A DNA stretch of 64,000 nucleotides. It comes from Prorocentrum cordatum. Lineage: Eukaryota; Sar; Dinophyceae; Prorocentrales; Prorocentraceae. The position numbers and the translations under genes were made by a program. The DNA lies in the NCBI GenBank assembly GCA_963575745.1, contig CAUYUJ010008524.1:187670-251669 (forward strand), written 5' to 3'. The notes beneath the pieces were generated by a model. That model made no database searches. It worked only from the letters and a program-made list of their open reading frames with translations, and was not told the origin of the DNA. This document shows positions 52,798 through 63,394 of this stretch, piece after piece. How positions within the stretch are numbered: the first letter of the stretch is position 1; each line of letters begins with the position of its first letter.

Positions 52798-53110
52798 TGC
52801 CGTCGTCCCCCCCGCGACCAACCCGCGACCCGACCCGCGACCGACCCATCAACCCACCCCGCGACCCACCCCGCGACCCACCCCGCGAACCACCCGCGAC
52901 CCAACCCGTGAACCACCCGCGACCCACCCCGCGACTCATCCGCGACCCACCCGCGACCCACCCCGCGACCCACTTGCGACCCACCCCGCGACCCATCCGC
53001 GACCTATTCGCGACCCACCCGCGACCCAACCCGCGAACCACTTGCGACCCACCCCGCGACCCACCCGCGACCCACCCGCGACCTGACCCGCCCGAGCCCC
53101 ACCCGCGACC
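52798..53110. repeat. CGCGACCCACC tandem repeat
   Basis: About 26 units of 11-12 bp, CGCGACCCACCC, with variants CGAACCACC and CGACCTGACC. Frames of Thr/Pro/Arg are artefacts. Confidence 0.95.
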
Positions 53111-53697
53111 GATCCACATTGGCTTGAAGAAAAAATCGGCGCCTGCGGCGGACTCGTTGAATAATTTGTGAAATTTTGGCGCCTGCGGCGGGCTGCTCAA
53201 GAGTCTCGCAAGCTGCCGACGTCCTCACCGCCCCATCACTCTTATCCGCATCTGCGGGGTTTTACGAAATCAATAAGATTCAAAAGCCACAAAAGTGTGC
53301 ACCGCCAAACCCCACTTCAGCAACGCACCCAGGCAGAGTGTAAACCCGATCGGCCCCCTCACTCTGAAGGAGACCTGGGGGACAAATGCCCTGACAACGT
53401 GTTGCGATTGTCATTGCCCTAGAGCTTCTCCCGGGCCCCTGCACCGTCAAGAACCACTCAGGATGAAGAGCTGGTCCCGTGCCGAATATTGGGCCAGACG
53501 AGGGCGGACGCGGAGGGACAGAACAACCAAACAAAGTAAGCCGCAAGGGCAACTCAGGAGGCGCCACCAACGAGATTCAGCACAGATCCGAGGAATCCGC
53601 GCGGATCTCCGACAGGTTGTGTTTCTGCCAAGTGGGAGGGTGGGAGGGCAGGCGAGGAGGAAGAACAGCAGAAGCAGCAGAGTCCAAGGGTAGAGGA

Positions 53698-53927
53698 CTC
53701 CCAAACGGGGTCCGAGTAGATGGGGTCACAAGATCGCGAAGCATCGCCGATGCATCGCCAATGCATCGGCGATGCATTGGCGACGCTGGCGATGCATCGG
53801 CGATGCATTGGCGACGCTGGCGATGCATCGGCGACAGCGGGGTGGATCGGCCTCCACACCGAGTCGCATAGCAGATGCATCGGCGAGGCGGCGCGATCCA
53901 CCGACCCCATCTGCTCGGACTGGGAGG
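53698..53927. mobile_element. MITE-like element with ATGCATCG core, copy 2
   Basis: 230 bp. The left end CTCCCAAACGGGGTCCGAG followed by TAGATGGGGTC is the inverted match of the right end GACCCCATCTGCTCGGACTG followed by GGAG. Inside are about eight overlapping GATGCATCGGCGATGCAT-type words, themselves palindromic (ATGCAT). No open frame is relevant. It is non-autonomous if mobile. Copy 1 is at 18211-18405. Confidence 0.72.
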
Positions 53928-53984
53928 CTTAGAAACAACATAAGTGGTGATGGCGCAATGATGTCAGAGGTATCCACGAGTTCA

Positions 53985-54036
53985 TGGACGAAGACGACGA
54001 CGATGACGACGACGACGACGACGACGACGGCGGCAG
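53985..54036. repeat. GAC/ACG trinucleotide array
   Basis: GACGACGACGATGACGACGA microsatellite, about 50 bp. Unique DNA on either side without a recognised gene. Confidence 0.85.
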
Positions 54037-54294
54037 ACGACAGCAACAACGCGCAGTACTCTTCCTGTGGTGCATTACCTGCAGCGCGTAATGCAGGGCA
54101 CTCGATCCCCATGTAGACACCTGGGGACTCGCCGCTAATGCAAGCGCCATACTCCATGTCTGCGCTTCCTGAAAAAAGAAGCAGCAGGGCCTGGCGGTGG
54201 CTTCTGACACCGCGTGGATCACTCAACCTTGACCGATCGGCGGCCTGTCGATCGCCACACCGTTCCACATTGGTCGATCCCCTTGCCCCCTGGC

Positions 54295-54515
54295 GGCGTT
54301 GAGCCTTGAACGCCCCCGGCGGGGTCGCCGTCGCGTCGACACGGCGCGGGCCTGCCGCGAACGGCTCGGCAGGATGGGTTCTCCCAACCTCCGCGACGTC
54401 TTGCTCCGTCGGCCCACTGCTTCCGGGAGCCGGGGGGAACGTCGAGGGGGGACGCCCACGGCGGGGTCGCCGCTGCATCGACACGGCACGAGCCCACCGC
54501 ACCCGGACCCGGGGG
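54295..54515. repeat. GC-rich 150-bp partial duplication
   Basis: GGCGGGGTCGCCGTCGCGTC and GACACGGCGCGGGCC (about 54319) recur as GGCGGGGTCGCCGCTGCATC and GACACGGCACGAGCC (about 54467). It lies just downstream (minus strand) of HSP90 exon C, in the following intron. Confidence 0.7.
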
Positions 54516-54556
54516 GGACACGGGAAGGGGGGCTCCCGGGGGGCCGAGGCCCGGAC

Positions 54557-54604
54557 CCGCTCTCCGAGCTGCTTCTTCAGCCACGCGGCCAGCTCCTCGT
54601 ACTC
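54557..54604 (-). CDS. HSP90: HSP90 family chaperone, exon C
   Basis: After GCGCGAG (acceptor side) the minus strand reads EYEELAAWLKKQLGER (16 codons) and ends CGG before GTCCGG. The match is to the HSP90 C-terminal-domain helix usually written EFxxLCxWxKxxLGDKV; KKQLG resembles plastid and mitochondrial HSP90 more than the cytosolic form. It follows exons A and B in order on the same strand. The next HSP90 block (VSNRL, SPCVLV, GWSANMERI) was not found downstream in this window. A single short exon alone would be weak; its position after A and B makes it likely. Confidence 0.55.
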
Positions 54605-55196
54605 CTCGCGCACGGGGCGGCCCACCCGTCCCCCGCGCACGAGCGGCGGCAGGCATCCGCATCCGCGCGCCCTCGCGGTTTGGACTCCGGAGCGCAGCCC
54701 CGCGGGCACGCGGTCGCAGGGGCACGCTCCGCACCGGGCCGCATCGCATCGCCGGGAGATCGAGACCCGGTCGGATCGAGTGCGGCGAGCTCATCTCGCG
54801 CCGCATCGATCGGATCGAAAGGGGCCCTGGGCGGGGCCAGGATCAAATTCTGGCGGCAGGCTCGAGCAGGGCGAGGGTACCCCTCCTCCTCCTCCGCCTC
54901 CTCGTGCCTCCCCTCCTCCACCACTTACTCTCCCCCTCCCTCTCCTCCTGGTTGGGCCTCCGCGAATACGTAGCTCAATGAAACGCGGGATTGGGACCTC
55001 AGAAAGGCCATCAAGACAACGAGGATGGCGTATTCTTACTTGACAAATTCCATTCATTGAGACCGATTGGGAACCCGTGAAGTCAAGGTTTCGACGGGTG
55101 TCGTATTCAAACAGATTCCAGACGAGTCAATGGGACCATTGCAAGCGCAGTCTCAGCATCTGAAGCTCCGTGAACAGGAGTTCGGGGGAATTCGTG

Positions 55197-55280
55197 CACG
55201 CACACACAAACACAGACACAGACACAGACACAGACACAGACACAGACATAGACACACACACGTACACACACAAGCCTATG
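55197..55280. repeat. CA/CAGA microsatellite 1
   Basis: ACACACAAACACAGACACAG units. In the proposed HSP90 intron. Confidence 0.93.
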
Positions 55281-55737
55281 TTTGTCTATTATCGCTCATC
55301 GATTCGTTCCCGCCCCTCGCAGTGTCAATACTTGCTTTCGCTGGCGTGGTCCTCAATATGTTGGTGCATTCTCGCGTATATCTGGGCTCTGTGTCCATCC
55401 TATCACGCTCAGGGTGGGTTTGGATTTATATTCTCGGGATGCAGATCGTGGCTGTGAAAAGGCAGAACTCCTTGCAACGAGACTTTTCAACAAATGGAGC
55501 TTGCCTGTGTCGAGGTGAACTAACATCCTGTGCTCCTGGCTTCTGTAGTGCCAGCGAGTCTTTACGGCGACACCGGCTGCGATGCACGGAACAGTGTTAG
55601 CACCGCCTGGGTTGGATCTGGATGCGTCCAGAAGCCCCGGGGCCCTCCGAAGGCTGCAGAACACCACCAGAGACCTCATTCGCCTCCACCGCATCACTCG
55701 TCATCATCCTCCCCAGAGGTCCCCAGGTGTGCAGACA

Positions 55738-55892
55738 CACCAAGAAACACACAAACACACACACACACACACACGCGCACACACACACACACACGCATAC
55801 ACAAACACAGACACAGACACACACACACACAGACACACACACACATACTCGCACGCACGCGCGCGCACGCACGCACGCAAGCAAGCACATGC
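55738..55892. repeat. CA/ACGC microsatellite 2
   Basis: ACACACACACACGCGCACAC followed by CGCACGCACGCACGC. A shorter CACACACGCACACACAC lies at about 56206-56228. Confidence 0.93.
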
Positions 55893-56579
55893 GCACTTGT
55901 TGGCGGTCGCCGCCTCGCGCGCAGCGACGAGGTGTAGAAAAAAACGCAGAGAAAGGCAGAGGATGCGCGCGGCCAGCCCCTCAGAAGCTAGGCCAAGGAT
56001 CTAGCCATGGATCAACAGTGCCATCCGCATACCCGGGTTGGTGGACGGGGAACCGAGCAGCACAGCCCAGCGATGACAGGCAAGTGGAGGCGCAGTGCAG
56101 ACAGAATGGACACGGAGTCAAGGCGGCAGGCGGTCAGCAAAGCGGTGCAGGAGGCCAGCGAAGGCAGGCCGAAAGCGAGGAGAGCCCGCAGGCCAGCAGT
56201 CGACACGCACACACACGCACACACACACGAATGTTTTACCTCCGACGGAATGTCACCAACACAGCGAGAGCTGGAATGGGATGCAACCTGAATTTCGCAC
56301 GGCTTCGCGGGTGGATGGCTGCGTTAGGCGAGCCCACGTGAGTACGTGGAAATGGCCCCACACCGGGGGAGGACCAGAGACCAGCGAGTGGAGCGTGAAG
56401 GGGGCAGCAACTAAAAAGGGCTGCTTGGGCGCAGTAAACCCGCCGAAAGCCCAGCCCAGGCGCTTCACCGCCAGAAGCGAGACGGGGGCGAGAGGCGATT
56501 CTCGCGCCGAAGACATAGGGCAAGGAGTGCAGCACAAACACAAAACAACACAAAACAATTATCCTGGCGCAGGATCGCA

Positions 56580-57740
56580 CTTGTGTGCCGCCTTCAGTCG
56601 ACCTCCCAGTGGGGCCACGAATCGTGCAATACGTGTGCCGAGACAAGTGCGGTGGTGACATGCGGGCGCTGCCACTGGAGCCTTCGGTGGAGCTCCTTAT
56701 TGGGCCACGAAGCGTACGAGGGGTTGTGCCGAAATGGACCTGGGGAAACATGCAGGCGCTGCCGCTGGGGCCTTCGGTGAAGCTCCCTGTGCGGCCACGA
56801 AACTTCTGAGGCATGTGCCAGAATGGGCCTGCGGACACATGCACGCGCTGCCACTGGGGCTTCGGTGGAGCTCCCAATGGGCCCCCGAATCCTGTGAAAG
56901 GCGTGCGGAGATGGGCCTGGAGACGCATGCGGGCTGTGTCACTGGGGCCTTCGGTGGAGCTCGGGCCACGACGAAATGGGTGAGGCGTGTGCCGAAATGG
57001 GTAAGAAACCGCATGCGACACCCCCCCTGAAGGGCTTCGGTGGCGCTCCCAATGCGGCCACGACACGTGTGAGGCGTGCGCCGACATGGGCCTGGGGACA
57101 CATGCAGGCGCTGCGTCTGGGGCCTTCAATGGAGCTCGCAGTGGGGCCATTAAATGTGTAAGGGGCGTGTCGGATTGGGCCTGGCTGCGGACACATGCAG
57201 GCACTGCCTACTTACGGAGCTGTCGATGGAGCTCCGTGTGCGGCCACGAAACGCGTGAGGCGTGCGGGGGCTTGGAGACACATGCAGGCGCTGCCACCGG
57301 GGCCTTCGGTAGAGATCCCTGCGGGTCCACGAAACGTGTGAGCGGCGGGCCGACATGGGCCTGGGGACGCATGCGGGCTGTGCCGCTTGTGCCTGCGGTG
57401 GAGCTCCCTGTACGGCCACGAAACGTGTGAGGGGCTGTGCCGAAATTGCTGGGGAACCGCATGCGACCTCGACCCCCCCTGGAGGGCTTCAGAGAGCTCC
57501 CTATGGGGGGCACGAAACGTGTGATGGGGGATGGAGGGGAGGGGGGGGGGGGGGGGGGCGAAATTGGTCTGGAACCGCATGCGACCCCCCCCCCTCCAAA
57601 GGCTTCGGTGGACCTCCGGGCCAGGTGGGGCCACTAAACTTGTGGAGGAGAGTGCGGTGATGAGTGGGGGACCGCATGCGACCCCCCCCCTGAGGGCTTC
57701 GGCGGAGCATCCTGTGTGGCTACGAAACGCGTGAGGGGTG
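56580..57740. repeat. GGCCTTCGGTGGAGCTCC satellite, array 2
   Basis: About twelve units, period 90-105 bp: ACATGCAGGCGCTGCC, CTGGGGCCTTCGGTGGAGC, GGCCACGAAACGTGTGAG, GCGTGTGCCGAAATGGGCC. Units near 57010 and from 57440 carry CCGCATGCGACCCCCCCC, a variant subfamily with long C/G runs. Lies wholly within the proposed HSP90 intron. Confidence 0.92.
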
Positions 57741-57975
57741 TGCCGAGCGCGCGTAGGGCAGAGGCAGAGGAGGACGAGGAGCAGGAGCAGGAGCAGGAGG
57801 AGGAGGAAGCGGAGGAGGGAGGTGAGGTGAGGTGAGGTGAAGTGGGGCGCTGTCTTCGCAAAAAAGAGGCCCCAACGCCATAGGATGGTTGGGACAAACT
57901 TTCAAAACCTCGGTCCTCGATCATCATCCCCCCTCTCACCTCTCCTCCCCCCACTCTCCCCCTCCTCCTGCCCGC

Positions 57976-58038
57976 GTCCTTTGTGAGCTGCTCGAACTTG
58001 GTCTTCTCGTCCTCAGTTTTGTCCAAGTCCAAGCCCGC
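57976..58038 (-). CDS. HSP90: HSP90 family chaperone, exon B
   Basis: 63 nt, 21 codons. A GGCGGCAG acceptor, then AGLDLDKTEDEKTKFEQLTK and Asp, then donor GCGGGCAGG. It corresponds to the charged helix after the KxGL step in HSP90 (normally KEGL, acidic, then EKxxFExL). Phase joins exon A (ending AsnLys) without a stop. Upstream is a CT-rich tract (58080-58130). The first six bases of the exon (GCGGGC) repeat the first six bases of the preceding intron, so the exact splice point is ambiguous. Confidence 0.6.
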
Positions 58039-59239
58039 CTGCCGCCCGTCGGCGGGGGGCCGCGACTCGGGAAGAACAGGGGAGGGGGAGGAGGCAGAGC
58101 GGGGAGGAAGTGTAAAAGGAGGGGGAGAATAGTGCCAGGTATCCGACGGTCTGATGTTGTCAGTCCTGTCGGTTGTTCCTGGATCTCGGCATCAGGGGCC
58201 ATTGTTTGGGCTCAAAATATATCCAGGGCGACTCACTGGGCCCTGTACAGGAGTCGGGGAAGTCATATCGGATGATGTCTGCTGTAAGGGTACGAATGAG
58301 AATATGTCAGCCAGCGTGGACCCCGAACACTGATTTATTGCAAAGTATGTGGTGCAATCTAGGTGGCGCAATCAATGTGGTGCAATCTAGGTGGTGCAAC
58401 TGTTGTGCAACGCAACGTAAAGCAATGTAAATCCATGTAAAGACATGGAAAGCAATGCAAAGCAAAGAAAAGCAACGCAAAGCAGCGCAAAGCAATGCAA
58501 AGCAATGCAATGCGGTTGCAATGCAAAACAATTCAGCGGCGACGGCGGCAACGAGCGGCGATGAGCCGGTCGGACCGCCACTGGGGCCCAATTACCAGCG
58601 GCGGCGGCGACGGCGACGGGCGACGACAAGCTGGCCAGACCGCCACTGAAGCTCAACTACGCTAGAAGCCAAGTCAGAAACCAACCCTAAGTGCAAGCAC
58701 TGTTTGGGGAAGGGATGAGAAAACACATAATACGAGAAAAAGGAAGGAACGTGGGAGGGAGGCAGCACAGGGAGGAGGAGGAGTGGGGAGAGGAGATTGA
58801 GGAGAGGGGCAATGCCCATTAGTACGAGGCCGAATGTAGCGTGGCCCTCCCCCTGAAGGATGCATTGGCGCATCCTCGAGCATCCTCATGTATTCCGTCC
58901 CCCTCCCCCCCGCCAACGGTGAAGGCCACTTGGGGGAGGGCTACACCCACGTGGTACCGAAGCCTCCTACTCATCCTCTCCCTCCTGCACATCCTCCCTG
59001 GCTAGCCCTCCGCACGACTCCACATGTAAAGACTCGAGGGGCCCTACAGAAACGTTCAGCTCAACCGCTGTACTCCATCCTCCCCAAGGGGGGGGGGAGA
59101 AGGAGACAGGGGAAGGGGATGCAGGAGGACCAGCAGGAGTCCTGCAAATCCTCCCCCCCCCTTCCCTCTCTCGCTCGAATTTCTCCTCATCAGTTTTCCC
59201 CTCCTCTCACGAGCCACGCCCTCCAACGGCCCTGCCCGC
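58039..59239 (-). other. Proposed HSP90 intron A-B (1.2 kb)
   Basis: Begins GCGGGCAGG (GC donor) after AACAAG and ends GGCGGCAG. Contains short GTGGTGCAAT units (58345-58400), a GCAAAGCAAT-type array (58430-58515), GGCGACGGCGGC words and purine-rich tracts. No other exon is recognised inside. Confidence 0.5.
58345..58520. repeat. GTGGTGCAATC and GCAAAGCAAT short tandem repeats
   Basis: Four GTGGTGCAATCTAG-like units (about 17 bp), then a run of 5-10-bp GCAAAGCAATGCAAAGC units. The first type also occurs at 42720-42900. Confidence 0.88.
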
Positions 59240-59352
59240 CTTGTTGATGTCCACGAGCTTCCGCCCGTCGAAGTCCACAATGCTCTGGCTGCAGATCTCG
59301 TCAAGCGGGTCGACCATGTAGAGCACCTCGGGACCGTCAAGGACGAGTGCAG
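59240..59352 (-). CDS. HSP90: HSP90 family chaperone, exon A
   Basis: A strong pyrimidine tract and acceptor (CTCTGCCCCTCGCAG) open a 113-nt exon reading AALVLDGPEVLYMVDPLDEI, then CSQSIVDFDGRKLVDINK. EVLYMVDPLDE is the hallmark of the HSP90 middle/C-terminal boundary (EVLYMxxPIDE), followed by the usual FDGKKL step. HSP90 is an ATP-dependent chaperone dimer; this part joins the middle domain to the dimerisation domain. LVDINK and exon C favour the organellar (plastid HSP90C or mitochondrial) branch. The N-terminal ATPase exons would lie to the right on the minus strand; none were recognised up to 64000. The donor is GC, not GT. Confidence 0.75.
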
Positions 59353-60109
59353 CTGCGAGGGGCAGAGGGAGAGGACGATGAGGGGAGGGAAAGGGGCATG
59401 ACGGAAAGGCAGGGGAAGCAAGAGAGAGGGGGAAGGGTCAAACTAAGTGCGCCCGCGCCTCATCTGACATCCTTTCCCTCCATCCCACCCCTTCTCCTGG
59501 GGCGCTGATGTGTTTCTGTCTGCGGACGCGTGTCATAGCCTACCCGAGACTCCCACAGGAAGAACACTTCGAGTTCTGCGCAATCAGAAAAATGGAGCTG
59601 CGTGCACAGGAGGAGGAGGAGGAGGAGATGACGGGTGAGCAGGAGGATCAACGGGGGAACAAAAAAATGATAACGAACAGCAGCACCGGCAGAAGGTACA
59701 AAACCGAAAAGGATCGGGAGTAACAGGAGGACCAGGGGAAGGCGGAGGAGGGGGAACGAGGAGGGAAAGACTCGGATTCAGAAAAGTGGCCCGCCCTTGG
59801 CTTGGGCGAGACGAATTGCAGCAGCAGGAACTCAAGCGGAAGGATCGGGAGGAACAAGAGGACCAGGGGAAGGCGGGGGAGAGGACATGAGGAGGACCAC
59901 AATGAAGCAACACTCGGATCCACAAAAGTGGCCCGCACTAGGGCGAGAGCGCTGTTCTGAACGACGGAAGCAAAACTCCGATCCGAGAATCCCCACGTTG
60001 AAGCAAGAGCACCATTCTTCAACACCGGAAACAAATCATAGCGAAAAAAGCCTTGAAAAGAACAACCAGCTGCTGACAACCTCTGTAAAATAACGCGTTG
60101 TGGGTGCCC
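59353..60109. other. Upstream HSP90 intron or flank, no further exon accepted
   Basis: Purine-rich on the plus strand (59350-59440, 59610-59900). One exon-like minus-strand stretch (59549-59605, SDCAELEVFFLWESR with GCAG and GTAGG borders) was seen but does not fit HSP90 at that position. Confidence 0.3.
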
Positions 60110-61420
60110 GTAATGGGTGGGGGAGACGCTGCGGGCGGTGCTACTGGGGCCTTCGGTGGGGCTCCCTATGGGCCACGAAACGCTGTCCTGGGTGTGGCTG
60201 GCGCATGCGAGCGGTGCCCCTCGCTGGAGCTCCCGATTAGGCCACGAAACGCTGTACTGGGTGGTGGCCGACGCATGCGGGCGGTGCCACTGGGACCTTC
60301 GGTGGGGCTCCCCACGGGGCCACAAAACGCTGCACTGGGTGGTGGCCGACACATGCGGGCGGTGCCACTGGGGCCCTCGGTGGAGCTCCCTATGGGCCCA
60401 CGAGACGCTGCAATGGGTGGGGGGGTCGCGTGCGGGCGGGCCACTGGAGTTCCCTACGAGGCCACGAAACAATGTACCGGGCGGGGGGGGGGGGCACATG
60501 CGGACGGTGCCACTGGGGCTTGGTGGGGCTCCCAATCAATGGGGCCACGAAATGCAATACTGGGGGTGGACGACGCATGCGGGCGGTGCCACAAGGGCCT
60601 TTCGGTGGAGCTCCCTATGGGGCCACGAAGCGCTGCACTGGGTGTGACGGACGCATGTGGGCACTCCCACTGGGGCTCTGGGTGGAGCTCACTATGGGGC
60701 CACGAAGCGCTGCACTGGGTGTCGCGGACGCATGTGGCCACCCCCACTGGGGCCGCAGGTGGAGCTCCCCAGGTGGCCACGAAGCGCTGCACTGGGTGTG
60801 GCGGACGCATGTGGCCACCCCCGCTGGGGCCCTGGGTGGAGCTCCCCAGCTGGCCACGAAGCGCTGCACTGGGTGTGGTGGACGCATGTGGCCACCCCCA
60901 CTGGGGCCGCAGGTGGAGCTCCCCAGGTGGCCACGAAGCGCTGCACTGGGTGTGGCGGACGCATGTGGCCACCCCCGCTGGGGCCCTGGGTGGAGCTCCC
61001 CAGGTGGCCACGAAGCGCTGCACTGGGTGTGGTGGACGCATGTGGCCACCCCCACTGGGGCCGCAGGTGGAGCTCCTCAGGTGGCCACGAAGCGCTGCAC
61101 TGGGTGTGGCGGACGCATGTGGCCACCCCCGCTGGGGCCCTGGGTGGAGCTCCCCAGGTGGCCACGAAGCGCTGCACTGGGTGTGGTGGACGCATGTGGC
61201 CACCCCCACTGGGGCCGCAGGTGGAGCTCCCCAGGTGGCCACGAAGCGCTGCACTGGGTGTGGCGGACGCATGTGGCCACCCCCGCTGGGGCTCTGGGTG
61301 GAGCTCCCTATGGGGCCACGAAACACTGTACTGGGTGTCGCGGACGCATGTGGCCACCCCCACTGGGGCCGCAGGTGGAGCTCCCCAGGGTGCCACGAAG
61401 CGCTGCATTGGGTGGGTGAA
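60110..61420. repeat. GGCCTTCGGTGGAGCTCC satellite, array 3, dimeric in its right half
   Basis: Units of 77-105 bp: ATGCGGGCGGTGCCACTGGG, TTCGGTGGAGCTCCC, GGCCACGAAACGCTG, ACTGGGTG. From about 60720 the array becomes very regular, alternating two 77-78-bp types (CCCCACTGGGGCCGCAGG and CCCCGCTGGGGCCCTGGG), giving a 155-bp higher-order unit repeated four times with few differences. The long plus-strand frame (60098-61552) and its minus-strand shadows follow from a unit without stops. Confidence 0.93.
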
Positions 61421-62839
61421 ACGCAGGGAGGAAGGAGGAGGGGGATGAGGGAGTGGGCAGCGGGAGGAGGAAGGAAGGAGACGCGGGGACCGTCTCTTCA
61501 AAACAAGGACCCAACACCACAGGATGGTTGGGAACAACAGCATGCGGAATAGGCGGGAGATCTTCCGGACAACTGTAGGTGAAGACGGATAATCGTTTTC
61601 ATAAGGTTTAATTGTTACTAATGGGATGGCAGGGGATACCGTCATCGTGCTACCTACCATCAGGGACGCTGAATAGGAACGAGAGGCTCTTTTGACCTCG
61701 GCGAGCCTCGTCTACTAGGAGAATCCCCGAAAAATATACAAGGATCGGCCGGCCCTGAAACCAGAGTCTCTCCCGAGCCCAAGGTAATCCTTCTCTCAGC
61801 GTGTTGACTGTAGGGGGAGTGGAGGGGCGGAGGAAGGGACGAGCGAGGATGAGAGAGAAAGGTGGAGGTGGACGAGGACGACGAGGAGGAGGGAACGGGG
61901 TGTGGGAAGGGCGCAGGGGGGCGAGCGAGGCGCGTCGGTCCTCCTCCTCCTTCTACTCATCACGACGAGCTCACAACCTGAAAGCGATTGGATCCGTCGG
62001 ATGCAACCCTCCGCCTCCTCATCCTGCTCCTCCTCCCGACCTCACCCGATCATTCTTCCATGTTTGTATATACATACACTGTTCCACCTAACCGGCAGGT
62101 GGCCACCTGATCCCGGTGCCCCCACCCGACCCATACGTAGTCGGCGTGCTTCCTTTCAGCGTCGGCGTGTCCGCGTCGAAGTTGCCAGATGCGCGGCAGG
62201 AATCAGAGGGGCAAGAGGGAGAGATGTGACGCTCTCGCCTCGGTGCCGCACTCACTTCTGCTGAGAATTGGACTCACGCTGGTGGGCGGGCGCAAATGTC
62301 GCTTCCGACTCAGCCCCGCGAAGACTCCGACTGAAAGTGGCGATCTCGCCTCGGCGCGACGCATGTCTATAACTCGCTTAAGTGATTGGAGGCGGCGGCG
62401 ATCTGTCGCCCTCGCCAAAGCTCCTTGCACAATTCGTCTGGAAGCGGCATTCGAGCGTGGGCGCTGCGCGTCCCGCTCGATTAGTTGCCTGTATGCAGCA
62501 GCGGCAGCGAACTCCTGTCTTCGCTGAGGAAGCGAGCAACTTGCTGGTGAAACACATAACTGTTTCGGCGCGAAACATGCTTCACCTTTTTTTTTCTGAC
62601 CTCCTTGGAACCGTTGCCATCCAAGAGATGTCCAACAAATCTTCAAACAGAAACGCAACGCACGTATGTTCTACAATTCCGCTCCCTCCCGGGCGCGGCC
62701 CGCGCTTTGCCTCCAGCAAGTCGCCAGAAACGGGACATCACGCGAGCGCCTTCCGTTCGCTAGGTGAGACCGCGTTCCAGTCCCAGAGTGCGCCAGATTA
62801 GGTGCCGATATTGAGTTGCGCCAGATTAGGTGTAACAGT
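61421..62839. other. Unique DNA, no supported gene
   Basis: Includes a CCTCCTCC/GGAGG-rich part (61810-61960) and two loose copies of the CTCTCGCCTCGGTGCCGC / TCTCGCCTCGGCGCGACGC type (62233, 62343) resembling the 78-bp array unit. No domain recognised. Confidence 0.3.
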
Positions 62840-63060
62840 CAGGGCAATGATGTCCTGAGAATGGTGTTTTGGCTCGCTTCAAGATGCTCACACGGTGTTC
62901 CCCCAACGGGGTAACTCCCTCAATGGAGATGACCGCTTGTAGGGGTCTGTGAAGGAGGATCTTGCAGGGGGATGTATTTCGACATCGCTGATGAATATTG
63001 GGTTTAGAGTGGTCCTCCTTTTGCGCTTCCTCCTCCTATTTGTCCTCCCTCTCCTCCGCT
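62840..63060 (+). repeat. Dispersed segment of the 78-bp-array family, copy 3
   Basis: GTCAGGGCAATGATGTCCTG, GGTGTTTTGGCTCGCTTC, CCCCCAACGGGGTAACTCCC, ATCGCTGATGAATATTGG, GTGGTCCTCC. Matches 29430-29700 and 41170-41330. Preceded by two TGCGCCAGATTAGGTG repeats (62789, 62819). Confidence 0.8.
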
Positions 63061-63394
63061 TCTCCGTTCTCACCCGCGCGTTCTCCGAAGGGTTTCCACC
63101 ACGGCTGGGGGGACACATGGTCCGATAGCTTGGCAGAGCTCTGGCCACGACTTCCGGCCACATGAGTGATTCCAAAAGGCAGGGAGAGGCGGTGATTCGC
63201 CGTAAGTGTCTTCGATGGGGTTATGCAAAGATACTGTCGGGGCTCTAGTAGGTCCCGCAAAGATCCTGGAAGGCCCCGTCAAGGTTCCATACGGATCCTA
63301 TGAGGTTCCCGCGTTGATCTCATAGGGCCCCCATGGAACTCTATAGGCGCCCCAGTTAGGCCCTTGAGGGTTCCGTAAGAATTATGTAGGCAAT

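Larger units (their letters stand above)
54605..57975 (-). other. Proposed HSP90 intron B-C (3.4 kb) filled with repeats
   Basis: Between exons B and C on the minus strand. The donor is GCGGGCAGG after GAC; the acceptor side is GCGCGAG before GAG. Inside lie two CA microsatellites, a 1.15-kb satellite array (56580-57740), an 18-G run at about 57541-57558 and a GGAGCAGGAGCAGG tract. Two plus-strand open stretches at 55067-55190 and 55590-55690 were examined and not recognised. Confidence 0.5.

Noticed and set aside
59549-59605. Exon-like stretch SDCAELEVFFLWESR as an HSP90 exon
   Set aside because: The W-rich motif would belong some 270 residues upstream of exon A in HSP90, but only about 200 bp separate them. 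It could be chance or another gene.
60098-61552. 484-codon plus-strand open frame
   Set aside because: It is a satellite array whose unit lacks stops; all its shadows on the minus strand are similarly repetitive and match no domain.
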